Positions 10,301 through 17,786 are shown, numbered from the stretch's first letter. The stretch is DNA of 64,000 nt from Legionella cardiaca (GCF_029026145.1 NZ_CP119078.1:1188501-1252500), one strand, 5' to 3'. Numbers and translations are program-made. The notes: generated by a model not told the origin, from the sequence alone.

Positions 10301-10763
10301 AGTCGCAAAATATTATCTAAGCTCTTTATTTAAGAAAATGGAAAAAGCTGAAATTACGCGGGAACAAGATACTGAACGAATAAGTAAGGAACATCCACTC
10401 ACCAAACAATTTCAACGTTACAATAAAGTATGTGAGAAATGTGATAGTAACTTGGAGAAAGCAAACATTTTACTTAAAGATTATGTAAGTCCTCGTATAT
10501 TTTCAGGTTCTTGGAAAAAACTTTATAGCCAAGAGATTGGTGCCATCGTTAAAAAAATTAACAAAGGAGAAATCCAGACTGTTGTTGAGTTGTTAACACA
10601 ATTACAGAAAATTAATGTGGCGGAAAAAGATCCACTAGCAAAGCGTATCCAATTTATTCATGAGGTATTGCTGCCTTCAGAGGTTAAGCAAGTAATCGAA
10701 GTCAGTGAATCTAATGAAAGAGAAAACCAAAACCTAATTAACCCATCGGTCGCCCAATTTTAA
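4323..10763 (+). CDS. Giant LRR / transglutaminase-like / tandem AAA+ protein
   Basis: The protein has 2146 residues. Residues about 235-600 are leucine-rich repeats with many L-x-x-L-x-[FL]-x-x-C units. Residues about 800-900 form a transglutaminase-like papain fold, with C837 in GACRHR, H865 in NTCHSYVE and D880 in WVGCDLGG forming a plausible Cys-His-Asp triad. Residues about 970-1100 look like a degenerate AAA+ module. Two intact AAA+ modules of the dynein/midasin/MoxR type follow. Walker A GLTAVGKST (K1541) pairs with Walker B LFIDEAN (D1580, E1581), and Walker A GEPGIGKS (K1815) with Walker B VIIDEIN (D1880, E1881) and a later GTQNP sensor. No signal peptide or TM segment is seen. The polar, Glu-containing C-terminus is compatible with a Dot/Icm substrate, which is inference only. 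The start context is weak; ATG codons occur at 4323 and 4329. Confidence 0.85.
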   Translation: MWMSNNIDLYYQKKRTQAQYSYTPVGYPDINRLIKSQPYWRLNRSILEDTKKTLILADWSFSSWSYSKTQAIKLKLNELLETGFEIYIWRDNTFTPLTKETIHTIKAGSMKAIPSDEVMTLAVEQKKLLKPATCILDDYRLNCLLEPKTAEEPRKIYNSQFIANKTAEEIVHALARANPQIEQLVLNEFSLTTNRLTAKIRQNLPHLVTTNNYRSLQLGSDAAAELLKNGRLVLDDLIFEINDLTDVDTLGFSSSFVTADELNQLLSKPKALTELSFVACRHFVDGKILPQTFPKLEKLDLHSCVVSNENLGALLTGATNLKELFLSCRGLSSTPAIKVHFPEIEKIDFMNMNLEAFSLKELLSSKKLTSLIFINCKLPQDELEEGEDAVELAALRKLDCQRSNLSAHNLLQILMNAPNLETLKFSNSLQSADAFLMLPIYANLKSLALNRSEITSAQFQVLLSKIPNLKTLKLNSCTNLTEDFNELNCSNLESLTIDGSLPPANLQKLFSVTTKLKNLSCDLCEANWESLIDSLNLESIETISFRQCNIDCKNLKRLIQSAPRLNKMDFSNCSELVIDAELEQLLKSRQLAHYASEQGVSNHIPFEEDNKKTIHQEPLNNKIDTVEKVDADTRINPDKKFNVKRIFYPIDANDSLPPVNYDRLKVFNGVRITSSPCTLEDAFTLTKEGSAELVAVELQACNDDVFAIGESLKKNENFRRYYAKQELLLNQEWQALASLSPNEKMTHYHIEPDTLGVEIQYSLRDNQYYIRSKKGTQEVSIDFLLKVPNQTTTLPVAINEMIARYNHFSAGALKKDKENPNGYDYLRYIQEQEKGACRHRAIAFKDWMEKNYPNNPVRIMNNTCHSYVEIYHDDQWVGCDLGGYPAELILDETTKPQAIKRNPFISWLETWSKRRLNFVSIEHYCQHLLQKNDSKKQLIELSNDNDVNALQLVLQNYCQHVSKPVYYINSPDDLVCSAPFIERKGTQGIICQGPGGPLYDFLEAHRHTAEAPVLIINYAHFSADDIVRFNGLLDDIRHADGTLLPESTSIIGLTNPHKPQSYQGEDFYSRFDDVQTFPLASVLLQDSAPSLAVLESAQNSGPSFPLNLYHASDWEERLLGRWVLHKDNLYFEEGELANALKSGLPIELQNAPWEDERFVQFWLSAQIHKKVHQLGQTIEIPANLQLLKSEGYDWSALGQQVTMRAGCSPNAKVLNSTCFSEFFNCYQCDNTNNTLDQTPGVIECFSHKELEVNVTSPLSDDEWAMLLSACQKHQVKLTCHIAAGVSVPSLLKYKVPSGEMPISKLWMGELDSTMVIASNEVNVTVKKLTKNDLDWQVIDVTECQSADLLVAIEGKFNTEKLKFEFNQSEKALLTALATKKKVILKGKFSKELGDSLASLLLARKTTKEPEGQLILVSEDTSAFNYFDPLRDDVSIKDIDDCLSQEFPRELLNCLTKEQWEQESLNQLKARLYFFQDHPERSSDDAWQGMHDLPIAIRFTDFNAMNSKEKADIFTAQRLEAVNRILKRSPYAFLTGLTAVGKSTFVEKYLHDKNNTLYQGESQILAWAQDSSNARKILFIDEANIESRQWSEFEGLFNKPPGILINGKYYPLTDKHKVIFAGNPLNYGGERQLAPFFAQHGNAVLFEPMPQEFIYEEIIKPIFIGTNIENQTLSIAEPLLKVYRFLCEHSKDEVLISPREIQMMALLALSAYEQGVNADLESLAKHYAYQLGKTLVPSMLEKKFKEQFESVASLNSIFVEEERTTDFLIAPSRQEIHRQLDELLQLRMLRQTTTNKAQKYGGINGIVLEGEPGIGKSEMVIATLIAHGYKEAVLLDKKSEVLESITKPQKIFYRMPVSMQYEDKKRLLLKAFDEGAVVIIDEINSSPMMERLLNDLLMGKTPEGKSPMHPGFLLIGTQNPITMAGRLAMGNALGRRLIKAILNPYTPKEMQEILHKKGIAPEVAMEMVDAYTVCSTKAKTNNFNPSPTFRDLLRVAKYYLSSLFKKMEKAEITREQDTERISKEHPLTKQFQRYNKVCEKCDSNLEKANILLKDYVSPRIFSGSWKKLYSQEIGAIVKKINKGEIQTVVELLTQLQKINVAEKDPLAKRIQFIHEVLLPSEVKQVIEVSESNERENQNLINPSVAQF

Positions 10764-10768
10764 ATCAT

Positions 10769-10802
10769 GTCGCTTGATATTCGATATCCCCTCACAAGCG
10801 AC
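10769..10802 (+). terminator. Possible hairpin terminator after the giant gene
   Basis: An 8-bp perfect stem (GTCGCTTG at 10769-10776 with CAAGCGAC at 10795-10802) lies 6 bases after the stop codon. There is no clear T-run after it, so terminator function is uncertain. Confidence 0.35.
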
Positions 10803-10845
10803 TCAAATTGGTTATGATCAAGATTTGGGTAAAAAAGTCACAAGT

Positions 10846-10875
10846 TTGATAAATTGACTACCAATCACGTATAAT
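10846..10875 (+). promoter_or_regulatory. Sigma-70-type promoter for the exported M14-like gene
   Basis: TTGATA (10846-10851) and a perfect TATAAT (10870-10875) are separated by 18 bases. The -10 box lies about 32 bases before the ATG at 10908. Confidence 0.55.
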
Positions 10876-10907
10876 GCCTGCATAATTCGTATTTATTCAC
10901 ATTGTCT

Positions 10908-11606
10908 ATGAAATATTTTGCTTATCTTCTGCTAACAATAAGTAGCTTGATTCATGCAAAAAACTATACTGTCAAACTTGGTGATACAAACGTTAACATT
11001 ATAAAGCAAATTGGCCATGGTAAAACGTTTGTTCATTTGCATGAGAACGAAGTCACGGCGTTACAAGCAGCCAAAATCTATGTGAAACGTCACGGTGGTA
11101 CTCTGATTACATTAAAACATTCTGGTAATCGTAATATTGTCTTTCACTTAAATCGTGTTCGTTACGAATTTGATCCAAACCGTATTTTTACCAATGCAGG
11201 TATTACTAAAACGCTTAAACAATTTGGTCCCTATTCTTTTGAGGCCCACCAGGAAGTTAGGAAGCTTGCGCGAAAAATTATATGTTTAATTCCACCAGGG
11301 AAAGTAATTGCTGTTCATAATAATCGTGGGTATTCCATTAAAGAATATTTTCCACGCCATCCCTTAGCCGGCGATGCCAAGGCGTTGAATTATATTCCCA
11401 CATCAAGTTATCGCAATTTTTATTTTGTGACTCAACGGCGAGATTTTAGTCGTTTGAAAAAATTGCAGTTTAATGTAGCCCTACAAGCTAACAAAGCAAC
11501 GAATGATGGTTCTTTATCCTACTACTTGGGAAATAAAGTTTATATTAATATTGAAGCTGCTTATGGTGCATTAACACAGCAGTTAAAAATGCTTAATAAT
11601 GCATAA
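10908..11606 (+). CDS. Exported M14-like (AspA/AstE-type) zinc peptidase or deacylase homologue
   Basis: The 232-residue protein has a signal peptide ending about LIHA-KNY, so it should act in the periplasm or outside. Key residues appear in the order seen in zinc carboxypeptidases of family M14 and the aspartoacylase/succinylglutamate desuccinylase branch. H45 and E48 lie in HENE (HxxE). RYEFDPNRIF holds the Asn-Arg pair N91-R92 and resembles the DxNRxF motif. H137 in AVHNN could be the third zinc ligand and E217 in NIEAA the general base. This suggests a Zn-dependent amide hydrolase, perhaps acting on peptidoglycan peptides or acylated amino acids; the substrate is unknown. The ATG at 10908 starts the signal peptide; a TTG two codons earlier is less likely. 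It is convergent with lspK, whose stop is 18 bases away. Confidence 0.65.
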   Translation: MKYFAYLLLTISSLIHAKNYTVKLGDTNVNIIKQIGHGKTFVHLHENEVTALQAAKIYVKRHGGTLITLKHSGNRNIVFHLNRVRYEFDPNRIFTNAGITKTLKQFGPYSFEAHQEVRKLARKIICLIPPGKVIAVHNNRGYSIKEYFPRHPLAGDAKALNYIPTSSYRNFYFVTQRRDFSRLKKLQFNVALQANKATNDGSLSYYLGNKVYINIEAAYGALTQQLKMLNNA

Positions 11607-11624
11607 ATTAGGAGAGAATGCGTA

Positions 11625-12566
11625 CTAAGGTGTATTCAAACTCTCCCTAAGTATACTTACCGCAATATTGCCTTTTTTGTCTTTACTGCGTTTAATGATG
11701 GTATAGGTTGTCAAGTTTAATTCCTCACTTGAAACAGTGGCGACGCTTAAAAAATACTGACTATCAATCGTGATTTGTTCATTGCGAATATTTAATTTTT
11801 GTAATAACGGTCCAATATCTTTTAAATCTTGAATACCATTTTCACCACGGGCAGTAAGTAATTCACGAACTTGCTCATTATTTAAACCATTGCCCAAGCT
11901 GGTTAATACTTCTTTAGATGCTGTATTGATATTAATAGGGGTTGTTTCTGGCAGTGCGGTCAGGTAGCTTTGCAGTGTCATATAAAGCTTCGCATCGACA
12001 TTTTTTAGTAAACGCAGTTCGGATGGATGTTGCAACAATTGTTGTCCTGGATAATAAGGGGGCTTTTGATGTAAATAATAATTAATAAATTCATCCTGCC
12101 CACGGCCAGGCTGATAAGGAGTCATCCAATCACGCATCGTCAAAATCATTTCTCCGCGTTGTGTAGGATTTAATTTTGTCGGTATTACATCTAAAAGTTT
12201 TAAAAAAGTCGCTGCATAGGTTTTATCTGCTAAATTATTCAGATTAAATTGAGCCTGTAGATCATATAAACCGCCCTTAATTTTTAACTCAGGATAGATG
12301 GTTTGTAATTTTGGGGGAAAATCAAGAACTTTTCCAAATCGATCACCCACTGTATAGCGATGTTTTTTATCCGCTAATTCACTTAGCGCCCAAAAAGAAA
12401 CTGCTTGAGATGCTAAATAAAGTTTATCGCTGAGTATGCTTAGACGGGTTCGATAAATATCAAGTTGGAGACGTGTGCTCATCGCTGTTGCGGCGATGGC
12501 AACCATTGTCATAATAAACAAGGCCGAGATTAGCGCACTTCCTTGCTGTTTGGTTTTAATGTTCAC
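11625..12566 (-). CDS. lspK: Type II secretion minor pseudopilin GspK/LspK
   Basis: LspK is the tip-complex pseudopilin of the type II secretion system, which exports degradative enzymes through the outer membrane in Legionella. The N-terminus has a short basic leader, then G-SALISALFIMTMVAI, a type IV pilin-like cleavage site and hydrophobic helix. As usual for GspK it lacks Glu at +5, being SALIS rather than FTLIE. The large globular domain (about 313 residues in total) fits GspK. I chose the GTG at 12566 because TGAGG lies 8 bases upstream and the leader is then 9 residues. A TTG at 12590 would lengthen it without a better ribosome site. It is the last gene of the lspFGHIJK operon and overlaps lspJ. 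Confidence 0.92.
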   Translation of the reverse strand: MNIKTKQQGSALISALFIMTMVAIAATAMSTRLQLDIYRTRLSILSDKLYLASQAVSFWALSELADKKHRYTVGDRFGKVLDFPPKLQTIYPELKIKGGLYDLQAQFNLNNLADKTYAATFLKLLDVIPTKLNPTQRGEMILTMRDWMTPYQPGRGQDEFINYYLHQKPPYYPGQQLLQHPSELRLLKNVDAKLYMTLQSYLTALPETTPININTASKEVLTSLGNGLNNEQVRELLTARGENGIQDLKDIGPLLQKLNIRNEQITIDSQYFLSVATVSSEELNLTTYTIIKRSKDKKGNIAVSILRESLNTP

Positions 12567-13173
12567 TATATAGTGCCTCAGGAATGGCAAAGAGCAGGCT
12601 CATTTTATCCCAGTCTTTTAATGTAAGATTTAATTGAATGGCTTTGGGAAGAGGCTCGGCTCGCTGATTTTGCTGCAAAGCATTCTCTCGCCATTCTGGC
12701 AAAACCTGTAGCGTCTGATTCAGGTATGCAAAACGACAAGCAAGGAGATTATCAATAAGTACTTTATCGCTATAATGATCACGATTTACCGGATCAAGAA
12801 CTTGCCAGCTTCGACGCAACAATTGATTATCATGGCAAACGTAAGCAATACGTTGAAGAGTACTACGCTTTTCCTGGCTATTGGGATTTTCCACACCAAC
12901 TCGAGTAAATTCAAGATATTGAGGTTGACCAATAAAGGCAGGAAACAGATGCATTTCATTACCGCGAATAGAGCGTGGGATAATTTGTATCGAATCTCTT
13001 TGCATCAGAATGACGGCTAATTGCAAAATGTTAAGACGCTCGGCTTGTTGACTAACTCGGGCTTTCGTATTAAATGAATAATACATTGCAGAAGAGGTAA
13101 TGGTTGCAAGAATAGCAAACACGGCCAGAGCTATAAGAATTTCAATTAATGTAAAACCTGCTTTTTTACTCAT
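12556..13173 (-). CDS. lspJ: Type II secretion minor pseudopilin GspJ/LspJ
   Basis: The prepilin-type N-terminus MSKKAG-FTLIEILIALAVFAI gives cleavage after G6 by the PilD/LspO peptidase, with the conserved Glu at +5. At 205 residues it matches GspJ, which forms the pseudopilus tip with GspI and GspK. The start overlaps the end of lspI by 8 bases and the 3' end overlaps lspK, indicating translational coupling. Gene order, more than sequence, separates GspJ from other pseudopilins here. Confidence 0.92.
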   Translation of the reverse strand: MSKKAGFTLIEILIALAVFAILATITSSAMYYSFNTKARVSQQAERLNILQLAVILMQRDSIQIIPRSIRGNEMHLFPAFIGQPQYLEFTRVGVENPNSQEKRSTLQRIAYVCHDNQLLRRSWQVLDPVNRDHYSDKVLIDNLLACRFAYLNQTLQVLPEWRENALQQNQRAEPLPKAIQLNLTLKDWDKMSLLFAIPEALYSEH

Positions 13174-13549
13174 TTAAATACCGAAAAGCAATTAGGGGAT
13201 TAGTGAAAGGCCCTGCCTGATTTTTACTCGTTGTTATCGTAATTTGCTGTACTGACTTGATTGGTGTCGCGTTAATTTTTACTCGCCAGTACCAGCGTTG
13301 CCCAAGCATGTTTGTAATTTGGGTTACTTCTTTGCTTGGTGTAACCGTTAATAGACCTAATTGGACCATGGTCACACCTTGGATAGCAATCCAATGACTG
13401 ATGGTTTTTTCTTGCAGTCGTTGCGTATTTGCAACATTTTGTGCAGTTGCTTTAAGAAGGGCGGTTAAAGCAATGGCAATAACAGATAGAGCAATAAGAA
13501 CTTCTATCAGTGTAAAACCACATTGCTTGGGGGAAGAGAATTTTTTCAT
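13166..13549 (-). CDS. lspI: Type II secretion minor pseudopilin GspI/LspI
   Basis: A 127-residue pseudopilin with leader MKKFSSPKQCG followed by FTLIEVLIALSVIAIALTA, the class III signal with Glu at +5. GspI nucleates the tip complex of the pseudopilus in the inner membrane and periplasm. The small globular domain and position between gspH and gspJ fit this assignment. The ATG overlaps the stop of lspH by 4 bases, so it is probably translated by re-initiation. Confidence 0.92.
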   Translation of the reverse strand: MKKFSSPKQCGFTLIEVLIALSVIAIALTALLKATAQNVANTQRLQEKTISHWIAIQGVTMVQLGLLTVTPSKEVTQITNMLGQRWYWRVKINATPIKSVQQITITTSKNQAGPFTNPLIAFRYLNE

Positions 13550-14022
13550 GGTGTTCGCGGTAATAATACAGTGACGATGCCATTAGGTTTGCCAACAACA
13601 GTAGCAAGTTTTGGTTTTTGATTCGTACCAAAATCCAAGCTAAAAGGAGTGATATCTCCTGAAGCGCTAATGATAATGTCTGGATTTTTAGTAATAGTGT
13701 GCATCCTTTGCAAATTAACAGTAATATTACTTGGAAAATATTGGGTACGAAATATTGTTTTCTCTACCATAGGTTTCCATACGTTTTGTTCAAATCTGAA
13801 GGTTTGAAAGTTTTCTTTGTTAATGGTAATTCCCAACGGGGTCATTTCCAGTATGGCGCGATGTTGAGTGAGTTTAATATAGTTTGCAAACTGTTCAGCA
13901 GACACCACTGCTCGTCTGGAGGCGCCAAAATCGCCAAAAGAAAGTAAAGCAAATCCTATGGTGATACCAATAATAATCAGTACCACCAAAATTTCGATAA
14001 GGGTAAAACCCTTAGCGCGCAT
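13546..14022 (-). CDS. lspH: Type II secretion minor pseudopilin GspH/LspH
   Basis: 158 residues with the very short leader MRAKG followed by FTLIEILVVLIIIGITIGFALLS, a standard prepilin peptidase site. GspH links the tip complex to the major pseudopilin in the pseudopilus. It overlaps the end of lspG by 11 bases and the start of lspI by 4, consistent with one polycistronic message. Confidence 0.92.
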   Translation of the reverse strand: MRAKGFTLIEILVVLIIIGITIGFALLSFGDFGASRRAVVSAEQFANYIKLTQHRAILEMTPLGITINKENFQTFRFEQNVWKPMVEKTIFRTQYFPSNITVNLQRMHTITKNPDIIISASGDITPFSLDFGTNQKPKLATVVGKPNGIVTVLLPRTP

Positions 14023-14431
14023 TCCAATTACCTATTTCAGCATTGATTCCAGTACCTCCGGGTTGTCCATCAGCACCCAATGTGAAAACATCCACTTCAC
14101 CATGTTCTCCTGGATTTAAATATAAATAATCTCTGCCCCATGGATCTTTAGGGAGGGACTGCAGATATTGTTTCCAATCTCTTGGAATGGGATTGCTGGT
14201 TGGCTTTTCAACGAGGGCTACTAAACCCTGGTCAGTGCTTGGATAAACGCCATTATCTAATTTATAAAGATCGAGTGCATTTTGAATAGCTAATACGTCT
14301 TGTTTTGCTTTAACAACTCTAGCCTCATCTGGGCGGCTAATAATTTTAGGCACAACAATTGAGGCAAGAATACCAAGAATAACCACTACAACCATAATTT
14401 CAATTAATGAAAAGCCGCTTTGTTTACTCAT
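14012..14431 (-). CDS. lspG: Type II secretion major pseudopilin GspG/LspG
   Basis: 139 residues, the main pilin-like subunit of the T2SS piston. It has leader MSKQSG and FSLIEIMVVVVILGILASIVVP, then the highly conserved GspG body (KAKQDVLAIQNALDLYKLDNG, YPSTDQGL, LPKDPWGRDYLYLNPG). A DVFTLGADGQPGGTG loop lies near the C-terminus, where GspG binds calcium. It follows lspF with a 32-base gap and an AGGAG-like site. Confidence 0.96.
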   Translation of the reverse strand: MSKQSGFSLIEIMVVVVILGILASIVVPKIISRPDEARVVKAKQDVLAIQNALDLYKLDNGVYPSTDQGLVALVEKPTSNPIPRDWKQYLQSLPKDPWGRDYLYLNPGEHGEVDVFTLGADGQPGGTGINAEIGNWNAR

Positions 14432-14463
14432 TAAAAAACTCCTAATTGACTGAATTTAAATAT

Positions 14464-15663
14464 CTAACTTACTAATTGCTCCATAGAGAAAATAGGGAGC
14501 AGGGTTGCTAAAACAATAAATAGAACAACTGCCCCCATAAATAAAATAACCATCGGCTCAAGCAACGTTAATGCTGTATCGATTAAGCGTTTTACTTCAC
14601 TATCCAGATGAGAAGCCGCACGCTCCATCATTATGGCAATCTGTCCGCTTTTTTCACCGCTTGCAATAAGATGTGTTGCCATAGGACTTAAAAAACCAGT
14701 TTCTTTAAGTGCCTGATTTATCGCTGTTCCCTCACGAACGCGGATAGTGGCTTGATCAAATGCATTTCGCATCACAAGATTTGTAATCAAACTCGCAGAA
14801 ACTCGCATCGTTTCAAGAACACTAACCCCTGCGGCAAATAAAATCCCAAAAGTATGAATATAACGCGCCACATTGACTGAGCGAACAAGATAAGACGTAA
14901 TGGGCAATTTTAACAGAATTCTATGCCAGCCTGTGCGAATGTTAACGTTGGCAAGGCTTTTCTTGAATGCAACTAAAAGCGCAATAATTATTAATAGAAC
15001 AATTAGCCCATAGGATTTAATAAATTCGCTGATAGTAATCAATACCTGGGTCATTGCTGGTAAGGATTGGCCGCTACTGGTGAATACTTCAATAATTTTG
15101 GGAACAACAAAAGCTAACAAGAAACTAATAATTGCCGTGGAAACGATAATCATTAGTGAAGGATAAATCAAGGCCTGTTGAATTTTTTGTCTGGTTTCTT
15201 GCTGATTCTCAGTGTAGTCAGCCAGTTTTTCAAGTACTAAATCTAATCGTCCGGTTTGTTCGCCGGCTCCGACAGTTGCTCGATATAGTTCCGGAAAGGC
15301 ATTTGGAAACTCTCCCATTGCTTGCGCAAGGGCATATCCTTCTACAACTTTCGCACGAACACCTATAATTAATTCACGTACCTTATCTTTTTCGGTTTGC
15401 TCACTTACACCACGTAACGACTCTTCAACAGGAATCCCTGCTGCAAGTAAAGTAGCTAATTGTCGAGTTAATAGCGCTAATTCTTGCGCCGACAGTTTAT
15501 CTTTTTTTCGAGCTTGCTGCTGTTTAGCCAAGGTGCGAATTTGAGTTGGGATCATCCCACGTTCACGCAATAATTGGCGTGCATGGCGTTCTGAATCAGC
15601 TTCAATAACGCCTTTGGTGATATTTCCAGTTTTGTTTAGCGCTTGGTAATGATAGGCGCCCAT
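14464..15663 (-). CDS. lspF: Type II secretion inner-membrane platform protein GspF/LspF
   Basis: 399 residues, normal length for GspF, the polytopic platform protein that couples the GspE ATPase to pseudopilus assembly. It has two cytoplasmic GspF domains with the repeated ALLTRQLATLLAAGIPVEESL and YIHTFGILFAAGVSVLETM type motifs, and three hydrophobic segments (near residues 168-190, 220-235 and 370-395). It is the first gene of the lspFGHIJK operon on this strand and diverges from glnA across about 96 bases, so promoters for both must lie there. Confidence 0.96.
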   Translation of the reverse strand: MGAYHYQALNKTGNITKGVIEADSERHARQLLRERGMIPTQIRTLAKQQQARKKDKLSAQELALLTRQLATLLAAGIPVEESLRGVSEQTEKDKVRELIIGVRAKVVEGYALAQAMGEFPNAFPELYRATVGAGEQTGRLDLVLEKLADYTENQQETRQKIQQALIYPSLMIIVSTAIISFLLAFVVPKIIEVFTSSGQSLPAMTQVLITISEFIKSYGLIVLLIIIALLVAFKKSLANVNIRTGWHRILLKLPITSYLVRSVNVARYIHTFGILFAAGVSVLETMRVSASLITNLVMRNAFDQATIRVREGTAINQALKETGFLSPMATHLIASGEKSGQIAIMMERAASHLDSEVKRLIDTALTLLEPMVILFMGAVVLFIVLATLLPIFSMEQLVS

Positions 15664-15703
15664 AATAATTAAAAATAGTTTACTGATAAACCAGTTTAAT
15701 CTA

Positions 15704-15733
15704 TTGGGTTTCGTAAGTCACTTAAGGTAGACT
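15704..15733 (+). promoter_or_regulatory. Possible glnA promoter
   Basis: TTGGGT (15704-15709) and TAGACT (15728-15733) are separated by 18 bases in the lspF-glnA divergent gap. Both boxes are imperfect. No convincing sigma-54 GG/GC pair was found here. Confidence 0.35.
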
Positions 15734-15759
15734 AGCGGTGGCTAATCTTGGAGAGAAAA

Positions 15760-17169
15760 ATGAGTAAAGATATACTACTTGCGGCAATAAAAGAACATGA
15801 TGCTAAATTTATTGATTTGCGATTTACCGATACTCGCGGGAAGGAACAGCATATAACAATTCCAGTATCTGCAGTGGATGATGATTTTATTGAAAATGGA
15901 AAGATGATTGATGGTTCGTCTATTAAGGGATGGCAGAAGATTCATCAATCGGATCTGGCGCTTATACCTGATTTAACGACTACTCTACCAGACCCCTTTT
16001 ACCAAGATAATACACTTATTGTTCGCTGTGATGTTGTCGATCCACAAACCATGTTGGGTTATGACAGGGATCCTCGCTCAATAGCACGACGAGCTGAAAT
16101 CTATTTGAAATCAACCGGGATTGCCGACGAAGCGCTTTTTGGACCTGAACCTGAATTTTTCCTGTTTGATAGCGTGCGTTGGGGCAACAATATTCATGGA
16201 GCATTTTACGAAATAGAGTCGGATGAAGGTCAGTGGAATTCAGCCAAGGTTTTTGAAGGCGGTAACATTGGACACAGACCAAGTGTTAAAGGCGGGTATT
16301 TCCCTGTGCCACCTGTAGACTCTTCACAGGATATTCGTTCAGCTATTTGTTTGACACTAGAATCATTAGGGATGGTTGTTGAGGCTCATCATCATGAAGT
16401 CGCTACTGCTAACCAATGTGAGGTAGCAACCAAGTTTAATAGTTTGACTAAGAAAGCAGATGAGATGCAGCTATTAAAATATGTAATTCACAACGTGGCA
16501 CACAATTACGGTAAAACAGCAACCTTTATGCCAAAACCCTTAGTTGGTGATAATGGTAACGGGATGCATTGCCATCAATCATTGGTGAAGGATGGTGTAA
16601 ACTTATTTGCCGGTGATCAATATGCAGGTTTATCAGAAACAGCACTTTATTATATTGGTGGCATTATCAAGCATGCTCGTGCTCTAAACGCATTGACTAA
16701 CCCCGCAACCAACAGCTACAAGCGGTTAGTTCCTGGTTTTGAAGCGCCTGTACTTCTGGCTTATTCAGCTCGTAACCGTTCTGCGGCAATTCGTATTCCA
16801 CACGTTAGCAGTCCGAAGGCACGTCGCATTGAAGTCCGTTTCCCTGATCCTATGGCGAATCCCTACCTTGCTTTTTCCGCAATGATGATGGCTGGACTTG
16901 ATGGAATACAGAAAAAAATCCATCCTGGACAACCAATGGACAAAGATTTGTATGATTTACCACCAGAGGAATTAATTGATGTACCCACAGTGTGCAACTC
17001 TCTGGAACAGGCTGTATATCATCTGCAGCAAGATCAGGAATTTTTATTACAAGGCGATGTATTCTCCAAGGATTTCATCAATAGTTATATTGAACTTCGC
17101 CAACAGGAAATATCGCTAATTCGAAGCATGGTTCATCCACTTGAATTTGAATGGTATTACAGTCTCTAA
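15760..17169 (+). CDS. glnA: Glutamine synthetase, type I
   Basis: GlnA makes glutamine from glutamate, ammonia and ATP as a cytosolic dodecamer and is the main ammonia-assimilating enzyme. The 469-residue length fits GS-I. Signatures seen include [10 protein letters not shown] (beta-Grasp latch), EPEFFLFD (metal-binding Glu), [10 protein letters not shown] and the flap-region NRSAAIRIP. The [10 protein letters not shown] motif carries the Tyr adenylylated by GlnE, so this is the regulated beta subtype. The ATG at 15760 has GGAGAG 5 bases upstream; an in-frame TTG at 15748 is rejected. The next gene starts 3 bases after the stop. Confidence 0.97.
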   Translation: MSKDILLAAIKEHDAKFIDLRFTDTRGKEQHITIPVSAVDDDFIENGKMIDGSSIKGWQKIHQSDLALIPDLTTTLPDPFYQDNTLIVRCDVVDPQTMLGYDRDPRSIARRAEIYLKSTGIADEALFGPEPEFFLFDSVRWGNNIHGAFYEIESDEGQWNSAKVFEGGNIGHRPSVKGGYFPVPPVDSSQDIRSAICLTLESLGMVVEAHHHEVATANQCEVATKFNSLTKKADEMQLLKYVIHNVAHNYGKTATFMPKPLVGDNGNGMHCHQSLVKDGVNLFAGDQYAGLSETALYYIGGIIKHARALNALTNPATNSYKRLVPGFEAPVLLAYSARNRSAAIRIPHVSSPKARRIEVRFPDPMANPYLAFSAMMMAGLDGIQKKIHPGQPMDKDLYDLPPEELIDVPTVCNSLEQAVYHLQQDQEFLLQGDVFSKDFINSYIELRQQEISLIRSMVHPLEFEWYYSL

Positions 17170-17172
17170 ATA

Positions 17173-17685
17173 GTGAAGTATTTCGCCATTTTATTGTTTC
17201 TGGTCATTAATCCTTTGTTTGCTGAAATTTACAAATGGATTGATGACCAGGGTATTACTCATTTTAGTGATTCTCCTCATGAAGGTGGCAACCATATTAA
17301 ATTGCCTGCCACACAATATAATTTAGTCCCAGTACCAGCAAAAAAAGAGAAGGTTGTTAATCAGCAGCAGAAATTACAACCTTATGAACTCACTATTATT
17401 CAACCTGAAGATAAAGCGACTATTCGTAATAATCAGGGGAAATTAATCGTCAATGTACATATTAACCAGTTGTTGAGGCCTAATTATCAATTAATACTAG
17501 TTTTGGATGGGAAAAAAGTGAAGCAGTCTAAAACAACATTGACTTTCATCCTGAATGGGATTGAGCGAGGTACGCATAATTTAGTTGTAGAAGTACTTGA
17601 TGAAAAAGACAGTGTTCTTTTTACCAGCAAACCAGTAATCTTTTATATGCATAGACCTTATATCCATCCTGACCACAAGATTTAG
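17173..17685 (+). CDS. Exported DUF4124-domain protein
   Basis: 170 residues with a signal peptide (MKYFAILLFLVINPLFA) followed directly by a DUF4124 domain (EIYKWIDDQGITHFSDSP), a small beta-domain common in proteobacterial periplasmic proteins of unknown role. The rest (about residues 75-160) predicts an immunoglobulin-like beta sandwich with GIERGTHNLVVEVLDEKD, as in other DUF4124 proteins. Translation should start at GTG 17173, three bases after the glnA stop, so it is probably expressed with glnA. This suggests an accidental or nitrogen-linked operon; no function is known. Confidence 0.8.
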   Translation: MKYFAILLFLVINPLFAEIYKWIDDQGITHFSDSPHEGGNHIKLPATQYNLVPVPAKKEKVVNQQQKLQPYELTIIQPEDKATIRNNQGKLIVNVHINQLLRPNYQLILVLDGKKVKQSKTTLTFILNGIERGTHNLVVEVLDEKDSVLFTSKPVIFYMHRPYIHPDHKI

Positions 17686-17711
17686 AAGTGCTGGAAATAA
17701 CGAAATTCCCT

Positions 17712-17739
17712 CTTGAAATTATCGATATAACCCTCATAT
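17712..17739 (+). promoter_or_regulatory. Heat-shock (sigma-32-like) promoter of htpG
   Basis: CTTGAAA (17712-17718) matches the sigma-32 -35 consensus exactly. After 12 bases, CCCTCATAT (17731-17739) resembles the CCCCATnT -10 element. It ends about 47 bases before the htpG ATG, a sensible distance for a chaperone gene. Confidence 0.6.
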
Positions 17740-17786
17740 AACATGACCTAATAGACTATTTTTTGTAGAAATTTGGAGATTTATAA

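Noticed and set aside
12567..12590. TTG start of lspK at 12590
   Set aside because: GTG 12566 has TGAGG at good spacing and gives a usual prepilin leader length.
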